Assembly: GCA_003151475.1 (NCBI GenBank) | Contig: PLXQ01000042.1 | Coordinates: 1-64,000, forward strand | Length of the DNA stretch: 64,000 nt | Direction: 5' to 3' | DNA from: Acidimicrobiaceae bacterium | GTDB taxonomy: Bacteria > Actinomycetota > Acidimicrobiia > Acidimicrobiales > UBA8190 | Part shown: one piece after another, positions 25,291 to 34,718 of the stretch | How the letters are laid out: the number at the start of each line of letters is the position of its first letter | How positions within the stretch are numbered: position 1 is the stretch's first letter | Notes under the pieces: generated by a model | Database searches by the model: none | What the model was told of the DNA's origin: nothing | The model's input: the letters and a program-made list of their open reading frames with translations, nothing else | Position numbers and translations under genes: made by a program

Positions 25291-27054
25291 ATGACCAAGA
25301 TTGCCGCAGAACTGCTCGTCGAGCGGCTGATCGACTGGGGCGTCGACACCGTTTTCGGGATACCTGGCGACGGGATCAACGGGATCACCGAAGGGCTCCG
25401 GCGCAATCAAGACAAGATCCGCTTCGTCCTCGTCCATCACGAGGAGGCCGCAGCCTTCATGGCCACCGGATATGCCAAATCGACGGGTCGGCTGGGGGTC
25501 TGCCTCGCCACCTCAGGCCCCGGGGCCATCCACCTGCTGAACGGTTTGTACGACGCCAAACTCGATCATGCGCCGGTTCTGGCCATCACCGGCATGCAGG
25601 AAACTCAGATGCTCGGGACCGGCTACCAGCAGGAAGTGGCGCTCGAGAAGCTCTACATGGACGTGGCCGAGTACAACCAGATGGTCTACGGACCGGTGCA
25701 GATCCCGACCCTGGTCGACCTGGCTGTTCGCCACGCCCTGGCCCGACGGACCGTGTCCCACCTCACCATCCCGACCGACATCCAGCTGGCCGACGCCGAC
25801 GCCAATCCTTATTCGGCGCCGGCGCCGGCGGTGATCAAGGCCACCGCGGCCATTTTCCTTCCCGCTCCGGGGTTGCCCCGTCCCGAGGACGTGACCGCGG
25901 CGGCGGAGGTGCTCAATGCCGGAGAGAAGGTGGTCATGCTGGTGGGCGCGGGCGCACTGCACGCCCGCAGCGAGGTACTGGCTACGGCCGAGGCGCTCGC
26001 CAGCCCGATCATCAAGACCCTGTCAGGCAAGGCGGTCGTTCCCGACGACCATCCCCTCACTCTCGGTGGGACCGGGTTGCTCGGCACTGCCCCCTCCATG
26101 GAGGCAATGGAGGCCTGTGACACCCTCCTCATGGTCGGCACCAACTTCCCCTACACCAAGTACCTGCCCGAAGTCGGCCAGTGCCGGATCGTCCAGATCG
26201 AAGCGGACCCCATACGGGCCGGCAACCGTGTGGCGACCGACGTACCCATGATCGGCGACTCGAAGGAAGCCTTGGCAGCTCTCCTGCCGGCGCTACAGCG
26301 CAAGGACGACCGAGCCTTCCTCCAAGAAGCCCAGAAGGGCATGGAGAAGTGGCGGGAGCGCATGGCGGCGATCGAATCGATCGACGAAGACCCGATTCAG
26401 CCCCAGTACCTCGTGCGAGTCATCGACCGACTGGCCGCCGACGACGCCATCTTGACATCGGACTCAGGGACCGTCGCCACGTGGGCGGCCCGCCACTTCG
26501 ACATCCGGGGCGACCGACAGTTCTATCTCTCTGGGAACCTGGCTTCCATGGCTCCCGGACTGCCTTACACCATCGCCAACCAGTGGGCCCACCCCGGCCG
26601 TCAATGCATCGCATTTGTCGGCGACGGCGGGTTCGCCATGTTGATGGCCGAGTTCGCCACCGCGTGCCGCTACGAGTTGCCGATCAAGGTGATCGTCAAC
26701 AACAACGCCGAGCTGGGCCAGATCATGTGGGAGCAACTCGTCCTTGGTTACCCTGAATTCGGCATCCGATTCGGGAAGCGGCTCGATTTCGCCCCGTGGG
26801 CTGAGGCGTGCGGAGGAAAGGGCATCCGGGTCGACACTGCGGCCGAGGTCGAAGGCGCCATCGCCAGCGCCTTCGCCCATCCGGGTCCGGCTTTGGTGGA
26901 CGTAAGCGTGAACCCCGACGAGCCGCCCATGCCCGGCAAGGTCACCTATGAGCAGGCCAAAGGATTCGTGAAGGCCTTTCTGGCCGGCCAGCCGCGCCGG
27001 GCGACAATCGCCAGCACCCTCTTTCGGGACAAGATCACCGAGTTCAAGTCATGA
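25291..27054 (+). CDS. Thiamine-pyrophosphate oxidase/decarboxylase (pyruvate oxidase-like)
   Basis: A 587-residue TPP enzyme of the pyruvate oxidase/acetolactate synthase family. The N-terminal PYR domain has the catalytic Glu in VLVHHEEAAAF (about 51). The central domain spans about 190-340. The C-terminal PP domain has the TPP motif GDGGFAMLMAEF followed by VNNNAELG. Likely converts pyruvate to acetate/acetyl phosphate with quinone or O2 as acceptor; acetolactate synthesis is less likely because no ilvN is near. Its stop overlaps the start of the next gene (ATGA), opening a four-gene operon. Confidence 0.85.
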   Translation: MTKIAAELLVERLIDWGVDTVFGIPGDGINGITEGLRRNQDKIRFVLVHHEEAAAFMATGYAKSTGRLGVCLATSGPGAIHLLNGLYDAKLDHAPVLAITGMQETQMLGTGYQQEVALEKLYMDVAEYNQMVYGPVQIPTLVDLAVRHALARRTVSHLTIPTDIQLADADANPYSAPAPAVIKATAAIFLPAPGLPRPEDVTAAAEVLNAGEKVVMLVGAGALHARSEVLATAEALASPIIKTLSGKAVVPDDHPLTLGGTGLLGTAPSMEAMEACDTLLMVGTNFPYTKYLPEVGQCRIVQIEADPIRAGNRVATDVPMIGDSKEALAALLPALQRKDDRAFLQEAQKGMEKWRERMAAIESIDEDPIQPQYLVRVIDRLAADDAILTSDSGTVATWAARHFDIRGDRQFYLSGNLASMAPGLPYTIANQWAHPGRQCIAFVGDGGFAMLMAEFATACRYELPIKVIVNNNAELGQIMWEQLVLGYPEFGIRFGKRLDFAPWAEACGGKGIRVDTAAEVEGAIASAFAHPGPALVDVSVNPDEPPMPGKVTYEQAKGFVKAFLAGQPRRATIASTLFRDKITEFKS

Positions 27055-27530
27055 GGGCACGCGCCGTGGAGGAGGCGCCCGGACCCGTTTCGGTGCCCGG
27101 GCTCCAAGGCATCGATCACCTCGTTCGCAACATCCAACGTGGACGCTTTGAGCGCTCCATGGCCGGGCTCACCGCCGTCGGGGCGCTTATCACCGGTGCG
27201 GAAATCTGGATGGAGCACGATCGAGCTAGCTTCGGGAACAAGATGATGTGGCTGCCGGTCGCCCTGACACCGCTGGCCGCGGCCGCCGGTTTGGCCGGTG
27301 TGTTCTCGCGGCGGGCGGCCAAAACAGTGTTGCCGCTCGTGTCGACCGTGGTGCTGGCCAACAGCCTGCAGGGTCAGTACCTTCACCTGCGCGGGATCGC
27401 CCAGCGTCCCGGCGGCTGGAAGATGGCCCGCTACAACGCCGAGATGGGACCACCGACGTTCGCCCCGCTGCTCTTCGGCATGATCGGAGGGATGGGACTG
27501 TTGGCTTCTGTCCTGCGCCGGGAAGACTGA
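27051..27530 (+). CDS. Four-helix membrane protein of unknown family
   Basis: A 159-residue protein with about four hydrophobic helices (AGLTAVGALITGAEIW, MWLPVALTPLAAAAGLAG, VLPLVSTVVLANSL, LLFGMIGGMGLLASVL). It overlaps the TPP oxidase stop by 4 bp and is followed 4 bp on by the gluconate-dehydrogenase subunit 3 gene. Position suggests a membrane anchor or electron-transfer partner for one of the dehydrogenases. No haem-ligand pattern is evident. Confidence 0.7.
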   Translation: MRARAVEEAPGPVSVPGLQGIDHLVRNIQRGRFERSMAGLTAVGALITGAEIWMEHDRASFGNKMMWLPVALTPLAAAAGLAGVFSRRAAKTVLPLVSTVVLANSLQGQYLHLRGIAQRPGGWKMARYNAEMGPPTFAPLLFGMIGGMGLLASVLRRED

Positions 27531-27534
27531 GCTG

Positions 27535-28296
27535 ATGGAAATCACCCCCGGTTCGGCCGAACCGCGCTTCCCGGGTTTCGACGTCCTCGATCAGGCCCAC
27601 ACTTGGGACAGTGTCACCGCCGGCCTTGTGCTGGGCCGACTCAGTCCGGTGCAACCGCTGCGCTTCTTCTCCCCCGAAGAGGAGCCGACGGCTCGAGCTC
27701 TTGTCGACCGCCTTCTCGCCCAGGACGACGACCCGAAGATCCCGGTGCTCGAGGTGATCGACCTGCGACTGCTCGAGCGCCAGGGCGACGGGTATCGATA
27801 CGAGAACATGCCTGAGGACTGGGAGGCATGGCGCCGTTCGGTATCCGGACTCGACGCCGACGCCCGGGTCGCCACTGGTCGGCCGTTTTGGGACATCGAG
27901 ACGACCGAGCAGATGCGGATCGTCGAGGCTGTCCACGAGCTCGACGACGACTGGCATGGCATGCCGGCGGTCCGGGTCTTTTCTCTCTGGCTTCGCTACG
28001 CCTGCACTGCGTTTTACTCGCACCCGTGGGCCTTCAGCGAAATCGGCTTCGGGGGACCCGCCTATCCCCGCGGGTACAAGAATCTCGGTCTCAACCGGAG
28101 AGAGAATTGGGAGGTCGCCGAACGCGATGCCAAGGACCCGATCCCCTGGGTCAAGCGGGTCGAACAAGCTCGGCAACGCCACGCCGATGCGCTACCGGGG
28201 GCCGTCTCCGAGCGAGGAATTGACTCCTCGCCGGCGCAGGATGGGCAAGGGTCGGCTGCCGGTCTGGAGGCGTCCGACGGAGATGCCCGCACATGA
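27535..28296 (+). CDS. Gluconate 2-dehydrogenase subunit 3 family protein
   Basis: A 253-residue protein. FFSPEEEPTARALVDRLL and the following IPVLEVIDLRL match the family, as does the late GGPAYPRGYKNLG segment. The family pairs with GMC flavoproteins as a small subunit. Unlike many members, no Tat signal is seen at the N-terminus, so the complex would stay on the cytoplasmic side unless the start is wrong. It overlaps the GMC gene by 4 bp (ATGA). Confidence 0.82.
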   Translation: MEITPGSAEPRFPGFDVLDQAHTWDSVTAGLVLGRLSPVQPLRFFSPEEEPTARALVDRLLAQDDDPKIPVLEVIDLRLLERQGDGYRYENMPEDWEAWRRSVSGLDADARVATGRPFWDIETTEQMRIVEAVHELDDDWHGMPAVRVFSLWLRYACTAFYSHPWAFSEIGFGGPAYPRGYKNLGLNRRENWEVAERDAKDPIPWVKRVEQARQRHADALPGAVSERGIDSSPAQDGQGSAAGLEASDGDART

Positions 28297-29927
28297 ACCG
28301 GGTGCGTCGTCGCAACGAGTCGGCGTGGCTCTTACCCAATGACGGAACCCGGGAAAATCACCGCCTTCGTCAGGAGATGCGGCGGTTCGACAACCAAGAG
28401 GAGGTGGATCTCGTCGTCATCGGATGCGGAGCCGGTGGCGGAATTCTTACTCAACGCCTGGCTCGTCGGGGTTGGAAGGTAGTGACCTTCGACGCGGGAC
28501 CCTTCTGGAACCCCGATCGGGACTGGGTGAGCGACGAGGCTGGATCCCACCATCTCTATTGGACCGACCCCCGAGTCATCTCCGGTGGCGATCCGGTCGC
28601 TCTGGGCAGCAACAACTCGGGGCGTGGGGTGGGAGGATCGATGGTGCATTTCGCAGGATACGTCCCGCGCTTCCATCCCTCGGACTTTCACACCTTTTCC
28701 CACGATGGCGTAGGGGCGGACTGGCCGATCAACTACATCGATCTAAAGCGTCACTACGAGGACATGGAGGAGGAACTGCCGGCTGCCGGTCAGTATTGGC
28801 CGTGGGGAGACCCGCACAGCTACCCCCAGTCGCCTCATCCGATCAGTGGCAACGGCATGGTCTTCGTGAGGGGATGTGAGAATCTCGGGATCGACGTAAG
28901 AATCGGGCCGGTGGCCATCGTCAACGGGCGCTTCGGGAACCGTTCGCACTGCATTTACCGAGGCTTTTGCGTCCAGGGCTGCAAAGTGAACGCCAAAGCG
29001 TCGCCCCTGATCACCCACGTTCCGGACGCCTTGGCGCACGGAGCCGAGATCAGGGCCGACTCCATGGTGACCAGGATCGACATCGGCGTGGACGGCCGGG
29101 CTCTCGGCGTCACCTACATCCACGAGGGTGTCGAGCACCGTCAGCGGGCCCGCAGCGTCGCCGTCGCCGGCTACTCCATCGAGACGCCGCGCCTGTTACT
29201 CAATTCTGCATGCGAGCGCTTCCCCGAGGGCCTGTGCAACGAGTTCGACCAGGTGGGCCGCTACGTGATGGTACAAGGGGCGCCACAAACCGCAGGGCGC
29301 TACCAAGATGAGGTCCGGGCCTACAAGGCCCCGCCGCCAGAGGCCTCGAGCGAGGTCTTCTACGAGACCGACCCGAGCAAGAGCTACAAACGTGGCTTTT
29401 CCCTCCAGTGCGTCTCTCCCCTTCCGATCGTCTTCGCCGAGCACGTGGCGGCCCAGGGCCACTGGGGGGTGACGCTGCGCGAGTACATGCGTGACTACGT
29501 GCATTGGGCGACCTTCGGGGCCCTCTGCGAGTTCCTCCCGCTCCCCGAAAATCGCGTGACCCTGGCCGAAGAGACCGATCGCAACGGGCTGAGGGTGGCG
29601 AATTTCTCCTACACGATGGGCGACAACGATCACGCGTTGGTCAAGGCGGCCACCAAGGTCATGACCGACATACACCAGGCAGCGGGGGCCGAGGAGGTCA
29701 TCACGATCGACCGTTATGCCCACCTTGTCGGCGGGTGCCGGATGGCCATCGACGAGCGATCAGGGGTTGTCGACGAGAACCTCCGTTCGTTCGCCATCCC
29801 AAATCTCTTCGTGACCGATGGAAGCGTTTTGCCAACACAGGGAAGTGCCAACCCGGCGCTCACCATTATGGCCTTGGCAAGTCGGGCTGCTGATTACCTC
29901 GATACTGCAAATCGAGCGTACGTCTAG
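28293..29927 (+). CDS. GMC-family flavoprotein dehydrogenase (gluconate 2-dehydrogenase large-subunit-like)
   Basis: A 544-residue FAD enzyme. The FAD site VIGCGAGGGILTQRLARRG is near residue 43, GRGVGGSMVHFAG follows near 110, and the C-terminus has AHLVGGCRMA and the TDGSVLPTQGSANP flavin segment. With subunit 3 it should oxidise a sugar or sugar acid (gluconate to 2-ketogluconate in known members). No cytochrome c subunit gene is adjacent, so the acceptor is unknown. Last of the operon starting at 25291; an internal ATG at 28378 is a possible start. Confidence 0.86.
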   Translation: MNRVRRRNESAWLLPNDGTRENHRLRQEMRRFDNQEEVDLVVIGCGAGGGILTQRLARRGWKVVTFDAGPFWNPDRDWVSDEAGSHHLYWTDPRVISGGDPVALGSNNSGRGVGGSMVHFAGYVPRFHPSDFHTFSHDGVGADWPINYIDLKRHYEDMEEELPAAGQYWPWGDPHSYPQSPHPISGNGMVFVRGCENLGIDVRIGPVAIVNGRFGNRSHCIYRGFCVQGCKVNAKASPLITHVPDALAHGAEIRADSMVTRIDIGVDGRALGVTYIHEGVEHRQRARSVAVAGYSIETPRLLLNSACERFPEGLCNEFDQVGRYVMVQGAPQTAGRYQDEVRAYKAPPPEASSEVFYETDPSKSYKRGFSLQCVSPLPIVFAEHVAAQGHWGVTLREYMRDYVHWATFGALCEFLPLPENRVTLAEETDRNGLRVANFSYTMGDNDHALVKAATKVMTDIHQAAGAEEVITIDRYAHLVGGCRMAIDERSGVVDENLRSFAIPNLFVTDGSVLPTQGSANPALTIMALASRAADYLDTANRAYV

Positions 29928-29957
29928 GCTCATGCCCAAGTTACCGTCGCTTCATTC

Positions 29958-30620
29958 GTGAGCCCGCATATGGCTATCCCCGAGCGTCTGCGTGTCACAT
30001 CCGCGGGAGTGCGCGTTGCTGCTGCTGCGTCAATAGGTGCGGTCACCGGATTGATTACATCCCTGGTCACGGTCTGGCAAGCAGCGATTCTTTGGGGCTG
30101 GGACGCGGCGGTTGCCTGCCTTTTGTCATGGATCTGGCTCGCGGTCTGGAAAATGAGCGCTGCCGAGACCAAGGCTCATGCGAGCAGGGAAGACCCAAGC
30201 ATTCGTATGTCCGAGCTCATCGTCCTCTCAGCAGGTGTCGCACTATTGGCGGCGGTTGGATTGGTTCTGATCAGAGCGGGCAGCGCCATGGGGGGAACCA
30301 AGGCCTACCTGATCGCCCTCGGGGTACTGAGCGTGGCGCTTTCGTGGGTCATGGTCCACACCGTGTTCACCTTGCGCTACGCCCGCACCTACTACCTACA
30401 ACCTCGAGGTGGCATAGACTTTAATGAGAGCGACCCGCCCACCTACTTGGACTTCGCCTATTTAGCGTTGACTATTGGGATGACGTTTCAGGTGTCCGAT
30501 ACCAACCTAACTTCCAAACCAATACGTCGGATTGCGCTGGTGCACGCAGCACTCTCGTATCTCTTTGGGGCAGTCATCGTTGCTTTGGTCATCAATGTCG
30601 TGGCTAGCCTCCTTCACTGA
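29958..30620 (+). CDS. DUF1345 family membrane protein
   Basis: A 220-residue protein with five to six hydrophobic segments and the DUF1345 signature, VHTVFTLRYARTYY followed by PTYLDFAYLALTIGMTFQVS and DTNLTSKPIRR. Function of the family is unknown; the signature resembles a channel-like helix pair. It follows the GMC gene by 30 bp and could be in the same transcript. An ATG at 29970 is an alternative start. Confidence 0.85.
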   Translation: MSPHMAIPERLRVTSAGVRVAAAASIGAVTGLITSLVTVWQAAILWGWDAAVACLLSWIWLAVWKMSAAETKAHASREDPSIRMSELIVLSAGVALLAAVGLVLIRAGSAMGGTKAYLIALGVLSVALSWVMVHTVFTLRYARTYYLQPRGGIDFNESDPPTYLDFAYLALTIGMTFQVSDTNLTSKPIRRIALVHAALSYLFGAVIVALVINVVASLLH

Positions 30621-30859
30621 CAGGTCTCTTGATGGGAGCTGGCCGTGAAAGATGCTGGTGGGAATCAAACGATACTCAGCCCGAGAGCGTGCACTCTGAT
30701 ACATGTTGAGGTCTGATGTGCTCGCGAGGTTGAAGGGTCCATTTACTCGTCCGGCGGCTTGACCAGGCACGACGAGTTCGGCGAGGCTCACCGTGAAGGG
30801 TGCAAGCACGCGATTCGAGCGCTGACCAGCGGTTTCCTGAACCTGCCACGATCATTGAC
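30621..30859. other. Intergenic region before the first transposase
   Basis: About 240 bp, expected to hold the left end of the first insertion element. I could not identify matching terminal inverted repeats by eye. Confidence 0.35.
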
Positions 30860-31926
30860 GTGAACAATCCGATCACTTTCCTCCTGGTTCGAAGGCTGCT
30901 CAAGCTCCTTCGAATCGGTCCCACCCCAAACGACAAGGACATCGAGATCGCGGTGCTTCGTCATCAGCTCGCCATACTTCGTCGCCAGATCTCGCGCCCC
31001 CGGTACTCCCCCACCGACCGGGCTGTGCTCGCAACGCTCGCAAGACTGCTCCCGCGTGAGCGTTGGGTCGCCTTCCTCGTGACGCGAGCGACGCTCAGCG
31101 CTGGCACCGGGAGCTCGTGGTTCGACACTGGACCTATCCTCACCGTAACAAGGGGGCTCGCAATGCGCTCGATGCCGACGTCGTCGCTCTCATCCTGCGC
31201 CTCGGGCGGGAGAACCCTCGCTGGGGCTATCTCCGCATTGTCGGGGAGTGCGCCAAGCTCGGCGTTACCGTCTCGGCGACAAGCGTGCGCAACGTCTTGC
31301 GTCGTCACCGTCTTCGTCCAGCACCGCGCCGATCCGGCCCTACGTGGACGGAGTTCCTCCGAGCTCAGGCGTCCGGGACGCTGGCGTGTGACTTCTTCTC
31401 CGTGGATACCGTCACACTGCGCCGGCTCTACGTGCTGTTCTTCATCGACCTCGAACGTCGCAAGGTCTTCTTGGCGGGCGTCACGGCACATCCGATCGGG
31501 ATCTGGGTCACCCAGCAGGCCCGGAACCTGGCAGCAAGGATTGAGGACGAAGGCCGGGTTATCAAGTTCTTGATCCGCGACCGTGATTCGAAGTTCGTCG
31601 GTCCCTTCGATGAGGTGATGAGATCGATCGGGGCCCGGGTCATCAAGACGCCAGTCCGAGCACCTCGAGCGAACGCGTTCGCCGAGCGGTTTGTTCGCAC
31701 CGCAAGAACCGAGTGCCTCGACTGGTTGCTCATCCGTAGCGAACGTCATCTCGAACGGGTTCTCGCCGAGTTCGTCCAGCACTACAACGCCGCGAGGCCC
31801 CACCGTGGGATCGATCTCGAGGTCCCCATCCCATATCTCTCGAGAAAGCAGTTCGACGGCTCTGCACAGGTCCAGCGCATCGATCAACTCGGCGGCCTTC
31901 TGCACGAGTACCGCATCGCCGCTTGA
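30860..31926 (+). pseudogene. DDE transposase (integrase-core family), frameshifted copy
   Basis: The first frame starts at GTG 30860 (VNNPITFLLVRRLLKLL) and reads to VAFLVTRATLS. The protein then continues in the next frame as RWHRELVVRHWTYPHRNKG to GGLLHEYRIAA. One missing base near 31098 explains the shift. The catalytic set is visible: Asp in CDFFSVD, Asp in LIRDRDSKF and Glu in NAFAERFVRT. The intact relative at 32109 shares the same order of blocks. Programmed frameshifting is unlikely because the relative needs none and no slippery run is seen. Confidence 0.75.
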
Positions 31927-32108
31927 CCAACGGCCCAGCACGCGGACGGCTCCGACCAACCGGAGCGCACCACCAAGTGCGTTCACGCCTGGGTCGACAC
32001 TGTAAGTCTCGGCTTTCGACTGCTCCAGATGTCGTACTGTCCGAATACTCGATTGCGCCACTGAACAGGGAGTTTCTGAATCGGATCGGACGGACTACGG
32101 TCCATCGG

Positions 32109-33242
32109 ATGCGGCGGCACCAGGTGGGCGGAGCCTTATGGGCCTTCGTCTATCTCGCTCTTCGGCGCGCGCTCGAGCTGGTGCTCATCCTCCTACGCTC
32201 GGAGAACGCCAACCAGGTCGAGCTTCTGGCCCTGCGCCATGAGGTGGCCGTGCTCAGACGCCAGGTCGGGCGTCCTGTTTACCAGCCGGCCGATCGTGCC
32301 CTCCTGGCGGCGATGAGCCGGCTCCTCCCCCGCTCTTCGTGGTCCTGCTTCTCGGTGACGCCCGCAACGCTGCTCGCCTGGCATCGGCGGCTCGTGGCCC
32401 GGCACTGGACCTATCCGCATCGTCGGCCCGGGCGGCCGTCGGTCGACGAGGAGACCACGGGCCTCGTTGTCCGTCTGGCCACCGAGAACCCTCGGTGGGG
32501 TTACCGCCGCATCCAGGGAGAGCTGATCAAGCTCGACATCCGGCTGGCGCCGAGCACCGTCGCCCGGATCCTGAAGGACCACGGAATCAGGCCCGCCCCT
32601 CGACGAACGGGGCCCACGTGGCGGGCATTCCTGCGAGCGCAGGCTTCTCATATCGTGGCCACCGACTTCTTCACCGTCGACACGTTCACGCTCAAACAGC
32701 TCTATGTGCTCTTCTTCATCGAACTCGGCCGACGGCGGGTCTGGATCACGGGGGTGACGGACCATCCGCACGGTGCCTGGGTTACCCAACAGGCAAGAAA
32801 CGTCACCGGCGACCTCGAGGACGACGGCGTCAAGGTCGAGTTCCTCCTCCGTGACCGTGACACGAAATACGTCTCGAGCTTCGACACCGTCTTCACCGGT
32901 GCCGGTGTTCAGGTGCTCCGTACGCCGTTTCGGACCCCGAATGCCAACGCCCACGCCGAGAGGTTCGTAAGAACAGTCAGGGCCGAATGCCTCGACCACC
33001 TGCTGATCGTGAACGCACGCCATCTGGAACGGGTACTGCGTACCTATCTGCGCCATTACAACGGCCATCGCCCTCATCAAGGCATCTCCCAGGAGATCCC
33101 GGGAGCCGGTTCAGGGACTCGGTTGACGGCGTCTCCGTCCTCTCTCGGCGATTCCGACCAGCCCCACTCACGCTGTTTCCCTCGAATTCATCGATATGAC
33201 CGACTGGGCGGTCTCATCCATGAGTATGAACTTGTCGCATGA
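32109..33242 (+). CDS. DDE transposase (integrase-core family), intact copy
   Basis: A 377-residue transposase of the rve/integrase-core type. The N-terminal about 30-85 helical region reads QVELLALRHEVAVLRRQVG. The catalytic residues lie in TDFFTVD, LLRDRDTKY and NAHAERFVRT. It is homologous but clearly not identical to the frameshifted copy at 30860, so two different elements of one family sit side by side rather than a recent duplication. The start ATG 32109 is chosen; the frame is open upstream to 31923. Terminal inverted repeats were not identified. Confidence 0.82.
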   Translation: MRRHQVGGALWAFVYLALRRALELVLILLRSENANQVELLALRHEVAVLRRQVGRPVYQPADRALLAAMSRLLPRSSWSCFSVTPATLLAWHRRLVARHWTYPHRRPGRPSVDEETTGLVVRLATENPRWGYRRIQGELIKLDIRLAPSTVARILKDHGIRPAPRRTGPTWRAFLRAQASHIVATDFFTVDTFTLKQLYVLFFIELGRRRVWITGVTDHPHGAWVTQQARNVTGDLEDDGVKVEFLLRDRDTKYVSSFDTVFTGAGVQVLRTPFRTPNANAHAERFVRTVRAECLDHLLIVNARHLERVLRTYLRHYNGHRPHQGISQEIPGAGSGTRLTASPSSLGDSDQPHSRCFPRIHRYDRLGGLIHEYELVA

Positions 33243-33509
33243 CGGCTCCGGATCGAGTTTTCGGACTCTACGGGCTATGTGCTCACTGTCCAGGTTGTCG
33301 ACATCTCTTATCGCCGCCCTGCAGCAACCAAAATGTGATGGTCTATTGGTGATTGTCGCAAAGAACTGCTTCACCTTACGTTTTGGAGAACGCTCATCGC
33401 CAGACCCTTGGGCGAGCGGCTCAGACGTCGTTCCGTCCTTCAGGTGCTCGCGACCGCCGACAAGCTTGATTCTGCAGAGACCCGCTGCCTTGGGTTGAGC
33501 GCTCTCTTT

Positions 33510-34718
33510 TCAAAGTTCCAACGCGGCGATTGCCTTGCGCTTCTCGACTCCAGTTCGGCCGTCATAATGAAGCCGGAGAGTAGCTTCACTGTTGCCAAGG
33601 ATGTCAGCAACCGTCCTGTAAGACTCACCGGCATCGAGCATGGCCGTCGCCACGTAGTGCCTGAGATCTAGGAGAGTCAAGGATGAGTTGCCCCGATGCT
33701 GCGCCCAGCGGTGGCTGAGCGCGTCGGGACGGAGCGGATCCACGCCATCTGAATCGCCAGCAAAGACATAGGCCTTTGCCGGCGGTGGTTTGCCGAAAAG
33801 CTCTTGGTAGCGATCCGCTTGACGGTGCAGGGCGGCTGAAGCCGCCTCGGTCAGGGGGACGTCGCGCCAGTCAGACCGCTTGGTTGGCTTGCGGACTACT
33901 CCTACGCCCGGTCCGCCGTCGCTAATCGCCGCAGATATGTGAATCTCGTTGGCCGCCAGATGCACGTCAGCCCATTTGAGACCAAGAACTTCTCCTGTGC
34001 GCATGCCCGTACTGGCGAGGACGGTCGCCAAATCGGCGATTTGTGTATCCTTCGCGGACACGCTCTCGAGAACAGCCCTTACGTCAACCTCAGTCGGCGC
34101 GAATGGCTTCGTGCGCACTGACTTTGGGCGCACAGCATCCTTGGAGGGATTCGCATCGATCAATCCCCGCTTGCGGGCCAGCTCGAGCGCTCGTGTCAGC
34201 ACGGTCCCGCAACGCCGAATCCAGTCAGGCCCCCGACCCGACTTTCGCATGGCGCCATAGAGATGCTCGATGTCCTGCCACGACAGGCGACTCAAGGGAA
34301 GTGCCCCGAATACCCGCCCGTCAGGGAGCTCCATCGACGCCATCACCCTGATCGCCGAGCGCGTCGTGGCCAGGGTCTTTGGCGCCAACTCAAGGGACCC
34401 TCCCTCTGCCGTCTGCTGGTAAAGCTCAAGTGCGGCCCTCACCGACCGGACGCTGGTTCCCCCGGTCGGAAGACGCCTTTCATGATCGGCCACCCTTAGA
34501 CGCGAAAGTGCGATCTCAGCATCCGCTTTCGATCCATGTACGTATCGCGAGACTCGCCTGCGGCGACCACTGACAGGGTCCCTGGCCACCTCGACGTCGA
34601 CGCGCCATACGCCGTCCCTGATTGCAAAGACGCCGCCACTCCCACGCTTCCGAGTCCTCTGGCGTTGGGAGCCATTGATAACGCCTTGTGGAGGTTTGCC
34701 TTGGATTCCCCGACTCAT
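33510..34718 (-). CDS. Tyrosine recombinase / integrase of the inner element (int2)
   Basis: A 402-residue recombinase. Residues about 25-75 are an arm-binding domain (GSGGVFAIRDGVWRVDVEVA), about 85-190 the core-binding domain and about 205-400 the catalytic domain. Arg (STGMRTGEVL), Lys (KPTKRSDWRD), Arg353 (LLDLRH) and Tyr385 (LRLHYDG) are present. Two conserved histidines differ: the HxxR His is Leu350 and the late His/Trp is Asn376 (LGNSEA). It starts inside the stop of the small gene 34715-35044, forming an operon next to the tRNA-Gly attachment repeat. Confidence 0.9.
   Translation of the reverse strand: MSRGIQGKPPQGVINGSQRQRTRKRGSGGVFAIRDGVWRVDVEVARDPVSGRRRRVSRYVHGSKADAEIALSRLRVADHERRLPTGGTSVRSVRAALELYQQTAEGGSLELAPKTLATTRSAIRVMASMELPDGRVFGALPLSRLSWQDIEHLYGAMRKSGRGPDWIRRCGTVLTRALELARKRGLIDANPSKDAVRPKSVRTKPFAPTEVDVRAVLESVSAKDTQIADLATVLASTGMRTGEVLGLKWADVHLAANEIHISAAISDGGPGVGVVRKPTKRSDWRDVPLTEAASAALHRQADRYQELFGKPPPAKAYVFAGDSDGVDPLRPDALSHRWAQHRGNSSLTLLDLRHYVATAMLDAGESYRTVADILGNSEATLRLHYDGRTGVEKRKAIAALEL

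Noticed and set aside
30860..31926. Programmed translational frameshift in the transposase
   Set aside because: The homologous neighbour is read in one frame and no slippery heptamer or stem is seen at the shift near 31098.
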